23,388 nt of DNA from Planctomycetota bacterium (lineage in GTDB: Bacteria; Planctomycetota; PUPC01; JACPCR01): the NCBI GenBank assembly GCA_030740295.1, contig JASLXP010000369.1, positions 1 through 23,388 on the forward strand. Direction: 5' to 3'. Position numbers and translations under genes: made by a program. Under the pieces are notes generated by a model, which had not been told where the DNA came from, did not search any database, and saw only the letters and a list, made by a program, of their open reading frames with translations. Numbering within the stretch: the first letter of the stretch is position 1; every line of letters starts with the position of its first letter. Of this stretch, positions 8,653 through 16,896 are shown piece after piece.

Positions 8653-9426
8653 TCAGCCGATGATGTCCTTTCCCAGACCCCGTCTCACCCACATCGCTCC
8701 CGCGGCCTCGGCTGTCCCATGTCCTTCTATGTCGCCGAAGGCGAGCAACATGTCTGTGCAGGGATTGCCTCGGTTGCTGTGCATGCCGTAGGCGCTCTCG
8801 GATTCGATGCCGACGCAGAGACCGGCTTCGGTGTGCTCGCTCACCAGAAGGGCCCTGTCCAATCGGTGGCGGTTGATTCCCCAGTATTCGCGATAGAACA
8901 CATTCTCATACTCAACGCCTTTCAGCAGGTAAGCCTGGAAGGTGTTTGGCCGGCCGGCATCCATTCCCAGCTCGGAAAGCGGGACCGCTGTTCCGCCGGA
9001 TACTCCGAAAGTTCTCTCATCCGACCACCATTCGGCCTCACAGAATTTCATGCAGATGGCGGCAGTCGCTTTGCGGACAGGCTGGTCGCCGAGATTCGTG
9101 ACTCGGATGGTAAAGGTCGTGCGGTCCTTTTCGGCGAAAACGCTGGTCTCCCATTCGACACGCTGGTCCGCTGGGATACGGATCCCGCAGCACTCGAAAG
9201 ACGTCTCATCGATTCTTGGACAGTTGCCGGGCCCAACCGAATTCTCCACAGGGATCGTCTGGCGCAGTCCATCTGCCGAAGTTGACCAGTCGCCGACGGG
9301 ATACACAGCACAGTTGCCAATGTTGGAGACGATGGCTTCCGGAACCCAAAGCCGGATCCTTCCAATGGCCGGGACGCCCGGATCGATCTCGACAGCGCAT
9401 GAGTTTTCCACAGGTTTCAGTTCCAT
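8653..9426 (-). CDS. Hypothetical beta-sandwich-like protein, 257 aa
   Basis: I do not recognise the family. The start at 9426 is supported by AAGGAAG on the minus strand (about 9435-9441). There is no signal peptide or membrane segment. The sequence alternates strands and turns (RIRLWVPEAIV, WETSVFAEKDRTTFTIRVTNLGD, AAICMKFCEAEWW, VFYREYWGINRHRLDRALLV), which suggests a beta-sandwich, perhaps of the galactose-mutarotase or jelly-roll type. The C-terminal part HSNRGNPCTDMLLAFGDIEG contains possible binding residues. It is convergent with the acyltransferase and divergent from the large secreted protein, so it may share the upstream spacer as a promoter region. Strong antisense open frames over it are shadows. 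A role with the polysaccharide genes is an inference from position only. Confidence 0.65.
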   Translation of the reverse strand: MELKPVENSCAVEIDPGVPAIGRIRLWVPEAIVSNIGNCAVYPVGDWSTSADGLRQTIPVENSVGPGNCPRIDETSFECCGIRIPADQRVEWETSVFAEKDRTTFTIRVTNLGDQPVRKATAAICMKFCEAEWWSDERTFGVSGGTAVPLSELGMDAGRPNTFQAYLLKGVEYENVFYREYWGINRHRLDRALLVSEHTEAGLCVGIESESAYGMHSNRGNPCTDMLLAFGDIEGHGTAEAAGAMWVRRGLGKDIIG

Positions 9427-9696
9427 CTATTCTTCCTTTAAAGTTCGGAGTAATTCACACCAGCGCTCTATGAGCCAAATAGGTGAAGAGAAATACGATT
9501 GCTGAAACAGGTATGGAATCAAGACTTTTCTTTATTCTTATTCGTCTGACCCCATTCGTCTGACATTCTTTCTTCTTCTTTTTCGTCTGACATTCTTTCT
9601 TCTTCTTAATCCCCGTTTGCTCGAAGGAAGAAGTTCTTAGCGAACACTCAGTATCTTACCCTTGATAATCCAGCGAACTCCTCTCAATTATCCACA
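9427..9696. promoter_or_regulatory. Divergent intergenic region with pyrimidine-rich repeats
   Basis: This 270-nt spacer separates the minus-strand unknown gene from the large plus-strand secreted protein, so it should hold promoters for both. The 9530-9610 stretch is dominated by T/C-rich tandem repeats. The segment before the ATG at 9697 is A/T-rich and has no recognisable Shine-Dalgarno site. I could not identify confident -35/-10 elements. Confidence 0.4.
9541..9607. repeat. GTCTGAC-containing direct repeats (REP-like)
   Basis: A 26-nt unit beginning TTCGTCTGACATTC occurs at 9555-9580 and again, identical, at 9582-9607. A shorter TTCGTCTGACCCCA copy precedes it at 9541-9554. On the minus strand this reads as (A)ATGTCAGACGAA/GGGGTCAGACGAAT. 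GGGTCAGAC-type words occur around IS200-like/REP-associated tyrosine transposases in several bacterial groups, so this may be a relic of such an element. No transposase gene is present here. Confidence 0.6.
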
Positions 9697-12600
9697 ATGG
9701 TTCAATCAACTGCATGGAAGATTATTTCTGCTGCCCTCCTGTTAATCGGCACTCCGTTCTCGTTCGCCGAACAGTGGTCGGGGAATGTGGCAAGAAACCC
9801 CGGTTTTGAAGAGGACTTTGTGAATGCGGTAGCAGAATCGCATTGCATCAGCTTCAAAGGCGATTGGTACTACAATCAGAGAGATTCGGTGCCGGACTAT
9901 TGGATGCTCAGGGGCAATTGGTCCCGCAGCGAATCAGGCGCACGTTCGGGTCAGCATGCCATCAAACTGGCGGATGAGAAGGCAATCGCAACTCAGCAAC
10001 ATTATCGCGCTATTTACCAGCACGGTGGAGGCGCGTGGAAGGGCGGGCCCATGGGTCCGATTAAGATGGATGAAGATGAAAAGGCCCGCTTCGCGGTGCC
10101 GTGGAAGGCAACAGCCTGGGTGAAAGGCGCTGGCACGATCACTCTCGGCGGCATCAAGGTAACTGCGCCGGGCAGCGGGGGCTGGAAGAAGGTCAGCGTT
10201 GAATGTCCGGCATCCGCTCAGACAGATCCCGCCAAGTCCATGACGCTCACGCTTACCGGGCCGGCCGAGTTTGATGACGTGGTCGTGCAGCAGCAGATCC
10301 CGAACTCACCCAATCTCATCGGCAACGCGAGTTTCGAACAGGTCGATGCCGGCGGCTATCCGGTGGGCTGGAGCGAGCAGCGGAAGTTCCGTGCCATCGG
10401 GCCGACCTACTACGTCTGGACCGATTGGAATCATGCGTTTCGGCCCAATCGGGGCGTGGTTACGACGGATAATCTCGTCGTACGGAGCGGCGAGCGTTCG
10501 TTGCGTTTCGACGTCTATCCCGGCGACGAGAAATACATCGAGAGCAATCTGATCGTACTCAACCAGACGAAGCCGCGGGTCATTGAAGTCGGCGTCTATG
10601 TGCGGGCAGATCGGATCAAACTGCTGGACGTAAGGCTGGTGAATCAGGACGGTGACCACATGCCGGACAAGCGACCGAGAGAGCCGGAATGGAATCGAGG
10701 CGGGTCTTTCCTTTTCGGCAATGGCACCTTCAGTTGGCGTTACGTGCGGAAGACTTTCGCCTGCCTCAACAATGAGCCGGTGAAGGGCGTCCGCGTGCGG
10801 CTCTGCGCGAGAGGCTTCAACGGACACACTCTTGATGACGGCGGTACGCGACCGTACGGCATGACCTGCGGCACAGTCTGGTGGGACGATCTCCTGGTGA
10901 TGGAACGCACCTCGGATGCCGCGATATTGCGGGGCCGCGGCATCAAACCGCCGTCGCAACAGCAACCGGTCGTGCCGCGATTGGGTGATGGTGCACTTGA
11001 TTTCGGTGAACGATTTTTCGGCGAGAACACACTCTCCTATTCCTTCATTAATAATGGCCGCTCCGGTTCGTGGCAGCTTAAGTTGAAAACCACGTTTCCA
11101 GGCAGAGAGCCGGTGGAGACGGCTTCAAAAAAAGTGCGTGCAGGAAAAGGGAAACCTGTCGCGCTCACCGTTCCGTACACCATCGATGAGCTCGCAGGCG
11201 AACTGCTCCAGCAGGCACGGTTTGATGTCGAGCTGCTGGACGGCAAGAAAACTATCGCCGGCGGAAGCTATGCCTTCAATACATGGCCGGTGGTCGTCGA
11301 TGTGGATATAGCCCGGCACTACAGCCTGCCGAACGAGAATCCCATCTCCGCTTCGCTGAACCTCGGCGTATCGGCAACCACGTTGAAAAAGGTGAGCAAA
11401 CTGACGCTCGAGCTGTACCGAGCTTCCGATCAGAAAGTTCTCGGCTCTCAAACCTTCAACGATGCGTCCGCTGCATTCAAAGAGACACGGGCAAAGCTGC
11501 CTGAGCTGGCAAAAACCAACGGGCTCGAATTCAACCTGCCCGCGCCAGTCACTCGCTGCGACCACACCAATCTGATCGTCACGAAACTCGGTCTCGGCAA
11601 GCTCAAAGTCTGGCCTCACGATTTTCCCGTGCGCGACACTGTTCTGCGTGTGCGAGGAACCGATGCGGCTGGAAAAGAAATATTCTCGCAGGAGAGCGCG
11701 CCGTTCGGCCGCATGCAGCCAGCGCCGAAGCAGGCGGAAATCAAAAAGGTGGAGATACGCAGGGACGGCGCGCTGCTCATCAACAACAAGCCGCGCTTTA
11801 TCACCGGCGCAACGCACCAGAACCAGCGCATCCGGCACACGTTCCCCATCATCGACCAGCTCGACCTCATGGGGCAGCGGTTAACGCAGGGCAACGAGGG
11901 CAAATTCGAGAGCCTGCAAAAGCTGTGGAGCGTGCACGGGCTCTACGGCATTCAGATCAAACCGGTGAGTGGGCAGAACGGAATCATCGCCGTCACCGGC
12001 ATGAGTGACGAGCAGAAGAAAGCTCTTGAAGGATTCGTCAAGTCCGGCGGCATGAAGAATGTGGTGTCCATCAATGCGGGCGGCTGGGAACGGACTATCG
12101 ATTTCCACAACCCCGACCAATTGAAGAAACACAAAGCCAGCAACGACTGGATCCGCAAAGTCTCCAAACGCCCCATCTCCATCAGCACAAGCGGGGCCTT
12201 CAATGCATGGTGGCTCGGAGACCTGCACATCTACGACATGGTCCACGGCGAAACCGAAATGTGGGGGCCGATGGACTTCAACGTCGTGCTCCTGCCCTAT
12301 TGCCGCCGGGCCGGTCGCAACGTTGCCTGGGTCTATCTCCCGCAGCTCTACGATAATCATCCTTTCGAGCGTTACCGGTTCGAGACCTACGAAAACATCA
12401 TTCGCGGCTCGTGCGGTGTTTCTATGATCCAGGGCATCGGCGATCCGACCTTCAATCGCGGGCTGGCTGGCGAACTGCGCTATCTGGAAGGACCGCTCAA
12501 CAGCCTCGATAAGGCGCCGGACGTCACCTTCACGCCGAACATCTCGCACAAGGTCACCCGCCACAAAGGCAAGACCACCATCCTCGCGACCAACTGCGGC

Positions 12601-13569
12601 CCCATCATTCTCGGCAACTGGCAATGGAACAACGAGGTCAAATACTCCGGCCGGGCCAGCCACGAAGGTGACACTGTCAACACCCAGTGGTACCGGCCGG
12701 ACGGCATCCGGATTCACGGCTTTCGCGGTCTGCCTCTGCCGGAGCTGATTCAGAAGGGTGACAAGATCATCCAGCAGGTGTGGATCGATCCGAATGACAG
12801 GCCGGACTGGATCATGGTCGGTGTTCGAGGCGATGGCCGCTTCGCGCACAACGCGGTGTTCGGCAGTTTTAATTTCGATCAGTTCTGCAGGGTCGACGGC
12901 AACATCCTGATGTACTCCGAGCTCAGCCACTCGGTCTGGCACGACATCAACTGGATTCTGCCTCCCGAGAAACACAAGCGACTCGTCAAAGTGCAGCACC
13001 TCATGCACGGCCGGAACGTGGCCGACTGGATCAAGAACAGTGCGGAGGCCGGACGCCAGAAAGTGCGCAAGCACATCTACCAGTCTAGACATTTCCACAA
13101 TCTCGGCCGCGTCCCGAAAGCCGGCGAATGGTATCGCATCGAAATCGATGCCGAGAAGGCAGGCCTGGTGGGTCGGCTTGTCGATGGATTCGCATACCTG
13201 ACCCGAAACGGCCGCGCCTTGTGGGACTACTCGGCCCTGGAGCGCAGCGGAGAAACCATCCGCGTCTTCTGCGAAGACACCGTCGGCATAGATCGCACCT
13301 TGCTTTCCAGGGTCCGCATCAACGTCCCAGGCCTCAAAGCCGGCACGAAAATCAAAGTGCTCTTTGAAGACCGTACCATTACCGCGGAAGACGGCAGCTT
13401 CAGCGACAATTTTGAGGGCACGGACACCTACGGCTTCGAATCCGACGGCGTCATCGGCGACATGTTCGGCTTCATCAAAGACCCCAACCGCGAGTTGAAC
13501 TCAATGATCCCCAGCGGCACCGGTTACTCCTACGGCCCGACGGCCGTGCATATATATGAGCTCAGATAA
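9697..13569 (+). CDS. Large secreted glycoside-hydrolase-like protein with CBM-like domains
   Basis: A 1290-aa protein. The signal peptide covers residues 1-24 (IISAALLLIGTPFSFA, then EQ). Two galactose-binding/CBM4-9-like beta-sandwiches follow, at about residues 25-200 (opening NPGFEED) and 208-405 (opening NLIGNASFEQ; closing VWWDDLLV). Beta-rich linker domains fill residues 430-690. A barrel-like region starts at LLINNKPRFITGATHQ (about 690), reminiscent of the GH2/GH5/GH42 clan phrase 'ingkp-f-rG', and runs to about 1000 through GGWERTIDFHNPDQ, ISTSGAFNAWWLGD and HGETEMWGPMDF. E849-E851 are candidate acids, but no catalytic pair can be proven. The last 220 residues form more beta-sandwich. 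The gene overlaps the next by 14 nt. It is likely periplasmic or extracellular. The substrate is unknown and the family assignment is open. Confidence 0.75.
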   Translation: MVQSTAWKIISAALLLIGTPFSFAEQWSGNVARNPGFEEDFVNAVAESHCISFKGDWYYNQRDSVPDYWMLRGNWSRSESGARSGQHAIKLADEKAIATQQHYRAIYQHGGGAWKGGPMGPIKMDEDEKARFAVPWKATAWVKGAGTITLGGIKVTAPGSGGWKKVSVECPASAQTDPAKSMTLTLTGPAEFDDVVVQQQIPNSPNLIGNASFEQVDAGGYPVGWSEQRKFRAIGPTYYVWTDWNHAFRPNRGVVTTDNLVVRSGERSLRFDVYPGDEKYIESNLIVLNQTKPRVIEVGVYVRADRIKLLDVRLVNQDGDHMPDKRPREPEWNRGGSFLFGNGTFSWRYVRKTFACLNNEPVKGVRVRLCARGFNGHTLDDGGTRPYGMTCGTVWWDDLLVMERTSDAAILRGRGIKPPSQQQPVVPRLGDGALDFGERFFGENTLSYSFINNGRSGSWQLKLKTTFPGREPVETASKKVRAGKGKPVALTVPYTIDELAGELLQQARFDVELLDGKKTIAGGSYAFNTWPVVVDVDIARHYSLPNENPISASLNLGVSATTLKKVSKLTLELYRASDQKVLGSQTFNDASAAFKETRAKLPELAKTNGLEFNLPAPVTRCDHTNLIVTKLGLGKLKVWPHDFPVRDTVLRVRGTDAAGKEIFSQESAPFGRMQPAPKQAEIKKVEIRRDGALLINNKPRFITGATHQNQRIRHTFPIIDQLDLMGQRLTQGNEGKFESLQKLWSVHGLYGIQIKPVSGQNGIIAVTGMSDEQKKALEGFVKSGGMKNVVSINAGGWERTIDFHNPDQLKKHKASNDWIRKVSKRPISISTSGAFNAWWLGDLHIYDMVHGETEMWGPMDFNVVLLPYCRRAGRNVAWVYLPQLYDNHPFERYRFETYENIIRGSCGVSMIQGIGDPTFNRGLAGELRYLEGPLNSLDKAPDVTFTPNISHKVTRHKGKTTILATNCGPIILGNWQWNNEVKYSGRASHEGDTVNTQWYRPDGIRIHGFRGLPLPELIQKGDKIIQQVWIDPNDRPDWIMVGVRGDGRFAHNAVFGSFNFDQFCRVDGNILMYSELSHSVWHDINWILPPEKHKRLVKVQHLMHGRNVADWIKNSAEAGRQKVRKHIYQSRHFHNLGRVPKAGEWYRIEIDAEKAGLVGRLVDGFAYLTRNGRALWDYSALERSGETIRVFCEDTVGIDRTLLSRVRINVPGLKAGTKIKVLFEDRTITAEDGSFSDNFEGTDTYGFESDGVIGDMFGFIKDPNRELNSMIPSGTGYSYGPTAVHIYELR

Positions 13570-14659
13570 CCTGCTCCAGCACACGTTCCCCTCCATCATT
13601 TGCCTGGTCATCGCTTTTGCGGGAATCTTTTACCCAGTGACAGCGGAAGAGACCGCGGCACCGCCACCCGGCAAATCGCATTGGATAGAGCCGTTCCGGC
13701 GAGTCGATGCCTATGACGCGTATGTTTCGACCATCGTGCGAGATGGCCGGATCGAATACTGGCACTCGCTCTGGCAACACGAGCCTGGGAACACCCTCCG
13801 CTATCCGCTCAGCAACAAGCTCGTGGTCCGTTACGGCAAGTCGATGGATGCCCTCGGCCCGCGGGAGGTCGTAGCGGATTTGAAGCCGATGATTCGCGAT
13901 GTGCCTGTACCCAACCAACCGGAGAAGATGTCTGAAACACGCGGAGTCACCCGAGGTTTCATGGCCTGGTATCCAGATATTGGCTACGTCTTCCTCGGGT
14001 GTGTTGTGCATCAATACGCACCGGGAGCGGTTCCGCTCCTGCCTGCGCTCTGGACATCCAGAACGGGCAGAAAAGACACGTGGCGTTATCTGGGAAAGAT
14101 GAAAGGCGAGATCGAAGAGGAGGCGGCAAAACGGATCATCTGGAGCGACGGCGGCTCAATCTTTCGACTCGAAGACGGTCGCTGGCGCGTCTACCTGGAC
14201 GGCTTCAACGGAGACCTGGCAATCGCCGAAGCTCCAGGACTGAAGGGCCCGTGGAAATTCATCCACGATGCCGGGGGAAAGATCCGTGCGCTCGCACGTG
14301 TCTATTCCACTCATCCGAAGGTCACCGGCCAGGGCCTTACCTTTCCCACGGTCCTTCGTGTAGCAAGAAACGAATGGCATCTATGGAGCTCAGACAACTG
14401 GCCGGTTCGCGCCGTCTACCATCTCTATTCAACCGACGGCATCCACTGGAAGCTCTATGGCAAACAACCTGAAATCAATCCCGCCATGACCGGCGGAAAG
14501 CCCATTAAGGCACTGCGCGTCTTCGTTGAGCCGGGCGGCCAGCACATCATCGGGATGCTTTCCGTCCGTGACAAAAGGCCCGATGGTGATGAAGGCTGGG
14601 TGATTCATACCAGCCGCATGCGAACTGGACCGCCCCCGATCGAAAACAAAAGCCAGTAG
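13556..14659 (+). CDS. Secreted GH43-like five-bladed propeller protein
   Basis: A 367-aa protein. ATG 13556 lies inside the end of the preceding gene, overlapping it by 14 nt in another frame, which points to coupled translation. Residues about 9-30 (FPSIICLVIAFAGIFYPVTA) form a signal peptide cleaved near AEE. The mature part has blade-like elements: YDAYVSTIVRDGRIEYWHSLWQH, GFMAWYPDIGYVFLGCVVHQY, GSIFRLEDGRWRVYLDGF, EWHLWSSDNWPVRAVYHLYSTDGIHW. STDGIHW-type text is characteristic of GH43/62/32/68/117-like five-bladed propellers. The required three catalytic carboxylates cannot be assigned with confidence. It probably acts with its neighbour on the same extracellular glycan. It converges on uxuA with a 15-nt gap holding only a weak AAGAC-GGA-GTCTT hairpin (14663-14675). 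Confidence 0.72.
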   Translation: MSSDNLLQHTFPSIICLVIAFAGIFYPVTAEETAAPPPGKSHWIEPFRRVDAYDAYVSTIVRDGRIEYWHSLWQHEPGNTLRYPLSNKLVVRYGKSMDALGPREVVADLKPMIRDVPVPNQPEKMSETRGVTRGFMAWYPDIGYVFLGCVVHQYAPGAVPLLPALWTSRTGRKDTWRYLGKMKGEIEEEAAKRIIWSDGGSIFRLEDGRWRVYLDGFNGDLAIAEAPGLKGPWKFIHDAGGKIRALARVYSTHPKVTGQGLTFPTVLRVARNEWHLWSSDNWPVRAVYHLYSTDGIHWKLYGKQPEINPAMTGGKPIKALRVFVEPGGQHIIGMLSVRDKRPDGDEGWVIHTSRMRTGPPPIENKSQ

Positions 14660-14674
14660 TCCAAGACGGAGTCT

Positions 14675-15697
14675 TCAATTCGATCTGGCCACTTCCGCTT
14701 CCGCTCTTTTCACCAGGGCTTTCATGTAACCGATCGTATATGCAGCCCCCGAACGTTCGCCGACCATGCCGGGGATGTGATCGGGAATCATCACGCCTCT
14801 GAATCCGACCTCCTGCAACGCTTTGGCCACCTGATACATATCAAAGTAACCATCGTCGACGAACGTCTCCACAAAATGGGGAAGTGGCTGGTCTACGTTC
14901 CGAAAGTGGACTTTAAATATCTTGTTTCGTTCGCCAAAGTAGCGGATCGATTCCGCCGTCCCCTTACCCATCAGGTCGCCGCCCTCAAGCCAGCATCCGA
15001 CACAGAAACAGATGCCGACGTTGGGGCTGTCGGCGATATCCATTGCCTGTTTGTATCCGTCAAAGCTGCTGAAGATGCAGCGCGGCACCCCGGCAAGCTC
15101 CGGCTGCGGAGGATCGTCCGGATGGATGCCGATCATGACGTTTGCCTCTTCGGCTACCGGCGCGGCCTGGCGGATGAAGTACTCGTAGTTATCCCAGATC
15201 TCCTGTTGGGAGTATTCGCGGCCGTGTGAGAGCGGCATTGGGTATTCCTGTTTGAACCAGTGCCCGGCGGTCGCTTTTGAAAGATCGAAGCCTCTTGCTC
15301 GCGCGCCGCCGCGGGTCTGCTCAGGCTCGGTGCTCCAGATGCCGTTCCCCATGTGTGCGTAAGTGGTGTAAGGAATCCCCGCCTTGCCAAGGTTTCGGAG
15401 GTGCCGTTTGTATTCCTCGATCTTCTCGTCCCGGCCAGGCAGGTTAAGGACGATTGCTTCCTGATTGTGCACATCGCGATTGCCGAGCCCGTAGAGCTTG
15501 AGCCCGGCGGATTCGAAACGCTTCCGGCACTGTGCGTAGTATTCGTACGAAGCGTGCTCAGCATCCGTCCAGGATACCACGTACTCCACCCCCATCTGCC
15601 TGACGAATGCGAGGTCGTCATCGGTGGGCTCAGGTGAGACTTGAGCGGTGACTTTGATGTTTAGGGCAATCGCATCCAGTGGGTGTGCGGCAGACAT
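14675..15697 (-). CDS. uxuA: Mannonate dehydratase
   Basis: A 340-aa member of the UxuA (ManD, EC 4.2.1.8) family, which converts D-mannonate to 2-keto-3-deoxy-D-gluconate in hexuronate breakdown. Diagnostic text includes GNRDVHNQEAIVLNLPGRD (72-90) and IHPDDPPQPELAGVPR (191-206). The expected metal ligands are present: H192, C232 in CFCVG, H264 in VHFRN, and D306 in IPDHIPG. This His/Cys/His/Asp pattern is the one known for the Mn-dependent family. The start at 15697 is chosen because AGGAA (15703-15707 on +) precedes it on the minus strand. The open frame continues 18 codons further upstream without a better site. The gene is transcribed away from the lactonase gene from a shared 127-nt region. 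It is cytoplasmic, and this is the firmest metabolic clue in the window. Confidence 0.92.
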   Translation of the reverse strand: MSAAHPLDAIALNIKVTAQVSPEPTDDDLAFVRQMGVEYVVSWTDAEHASYEYYAQCRKRFESAGLKLYGLGNRDVHNQEAIVLNLPGRDEKIEEYKRHLRNLGKAGIPYTTYAHMGNGIWSTEPEQTRGGARARGFDLSKATAGHWFKQEYPMPLSHGREYSQQEIWDNYEYFIRQAAPVAEEANVMIGIHPDDPPQPELAGVPRCIFSSFDGYKQAMDIADSPNVGICFCVGCWLEGGDLMGKGTAESIRYFGERNKIFKVHFRNVDQPLPHFVETFVDDGYFDMYQVAKALQEVGFRGVMIPDHIPGMVGERSGAAYTIGYMKALVKRAEAEVARSN

Positions 15698-15824
15698 GAT
15701 TGTTCCTTTCTGAAACTTCATTTCTAAAGATGAGCAGTCACGGTTGAACACGAATACCAGTCACCGATGATGAGAGCAAGTCCAGATACGGGGCCTCAGA
15801 ATTGCATTCAACAGAAAGGTAAGC
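15698..15824. promoter_or_regulatory. Divergent promoter region between uxuA and the lactonase gene
   Basis: A 127-nt spacer sits between divergently transcribed, functionally related genes and so presumably carries both promoters and any shared operator. I could not pick a convincing operator palindrome or -35/-10 pair by eye. Confidence 0.4.
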
Positions 15825-16682
15825 GTGGATATCCGAATTGTCATTGACGAACCGACCATCGAGGTCGGCGAAAGCCCGACTTGGCATCCGGACGAAGGCG
15901 TCCTGTACTGGGCTGATGTCTCGAACGGCCGGCTCTTTTGCTACGACCCATCGAGCGATCAGAACATCTGCTGCTATGAGCCCGGCAACATAAGCGGCAT
16001 CTCGCTTCAGAGGGACGGTGCACTGCTGCTCTTCGGAAAATCCGGAGAACTGTCGGCCTGGAGGAACGGTCAGACTGAGATCCTGCACAGAGGCTTTGAA
16101 ACCGGGTTCAACGATTGCACCGCGGATCCTCTGGGCAGAATCTACAGCGGCATGCAACCCATCGATGCAGGCGAAGGACGACCTGAACAATCAGGACGGC
16201 TCACGCGCATTGAATGCGATGGAACTCACGCGTTCGTGGACGAAGGCATCGGCGGCCCCAACGGCATAGCGGTATCACGCGACAGAAAGCACTTCTACTT
16301 TGCAGATACCGCGGCAAGCTCCGTTTATGTTTACGACTATGACGAAGAGACCGGGAGTATCGGTCCACGACAGGTTCTTATTCAGACTTCAGAGGGCGTT
16401 CCGGACGGCTTGGCTGTCGATGAAGAGGGCGGGCTCTGGGTAGCTGTCTGCGGTGGTGGCGCGGTCGAGCGCTACAGCCCGCAAGGTGAACTCCTGCTGC
16501 AAGTCGAGATGCCGACGAAAGCTGTCACCAGCGTTACCTTCGGGGGCGAGAATCTCGAAACGCTCTACGTCACTTCCCTTGGTGCCGTCTGGAGGGCGGG
16601 TATGGATGAACACGCCGGATGTGTCTTTGCATTCGAGCCGGGCGTCTGTGGGCGACCTGAATTTCGATCGGCCCTGGGGTAG
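15825..16682 (+). CDS. SMP-30/gluconolactonase/LRE-family lactonase
   Basis: A 285-aa six-bladed propeller lactonase. The metal site is complete: E16 in VGESPTWHP, N96 in FNDCTADPLGR, N146 in GGPNGIAVS, and D194 in VPDGLAVDEEGGLWVA. The AVDEEGGLWVA segment and the following GGAVERYSPQG are highly typical. It has no signal peptide, so it should be cytoplasmic. It would hydrolyse aldono- or uronolactones to sugar acids, feeding the dehydratase encoded divergently next to it. The start is GTG 15825, preceded by AAAGG (15815-15819) at good spacing, with no in-frame ATG nearby. The stop at 16680-16682 is followed directly by the 39-nt repeat array. Confidence 0.92.
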   Translation: MDIRIVIDEPTIEVGESPTWHPDEGVLYWADVSNGRLFCYDPSSDQNICCYEPGNISGISLQRDGALLLFGKSGELSAWRNGQTEILHRGFETGFNDCTADPLGRIYSGMQPIDAGEGRPEQSGRLTRIECDGTHAFVDEGIGGPNGIAVSRDRKHFYFADTAASSVYVYDYDEETGSIGPRQVLIQTSEGVPDGLAVDEEGGLWVAVCGGGAVERYSPQGELLLQVEMPTKAVTSVTFGGENLETLYVTSLGAVWRAGMDEHAGCVFAFEPGVCGRPEFRSALG

Positions 16683-16688
16683 GGAAAG

Positions 16689-16797
16689 GCTTCCAACGAA
16701 TTAAAGGAGACAGCGAATGCAGAAAGGGCTTCCAACGAATTAAAGGAAACAGCGAATGCAGAAAGGGCTTCCAACGAATTAAAGGAAACAACGAATG
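16689..16797. repeat. 39-nt tandem repeat, nearly three copies, each with an RBS and ATG
   Basis: Units start at 16689, 16728 and 16767, with period 39. They are near-identical: the first has AAAGGAGACAGCG where the later ones have AAAGGAAACAGCG or AACAACG. Each unit holds AAAGGA(G/A), a 7-nt spacing and ATG (16717, 16756, 16795). The first two ATGs open an identical 8-codon frame, MQKGLPTN, ending at TAA (16741-16743 and 16780-16782). The third opens MRQIVPNPHES, ending at 16830. The period is a multiple of three, so the array is also open on the minus strand. That reading is regarded as a by-product of the repeat. Confidence 0.85.
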
Positions 16798-16811
16798 AGG
16801 CAGATCGTTCC

Positions 16812-16896
16812 GAATCCACATGAATCGTGAATCCACATGAATCCTGAATTTAGTTGAATCCTGAATCCACATGAATCCTGAATCCACATGAATCTA
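16812..16896. repeat. 17-nt tandem repeat, five copies
   Basis: Five consecutive 17-nt units of the form GAATCCACATGAATCCT run without a gap. Copy 3 is diverged (GAATTTAGTTGAATCCT), and copies 1 and 5 differ at the last bases. The last unit ends in CTA, which is the TAG stop of the minus-strand CoA-transferase gene. It has no spacers, so it is not a CRISPR array. It is probably a slippage-generated VNTR. Confidence 0.88.

Noticed and set aside
8719..9505. Overlapping plus-strand frames of 187-188 codons
   Set aside because: They oppose the minus-strand gene 8653-9426, which has the better ribosome-binding site and protein-like sequence.
11881..13098. Long minus-strand open frame (405 codons) inside the large secreted protein gene
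   Set aside because: It is a shadow of GC-rich coding DNA. The plus-strand product has a signal peptide and domain structure; the minus-strand one has neither.
16565..16887. Minus-strand frames with a 13-residue repeat (FAVSFNSLEALSA)
   Set aside because: The 39-nt period is a multiple of three, so the array is automatically open. There is no ribosome-binding site or conserved surrounding protein.
16689..16896. CRISPR array
   Set aside because: Units of 39 and 17 nt are contiguous with no variable spacers, and no cas gene is nearby.
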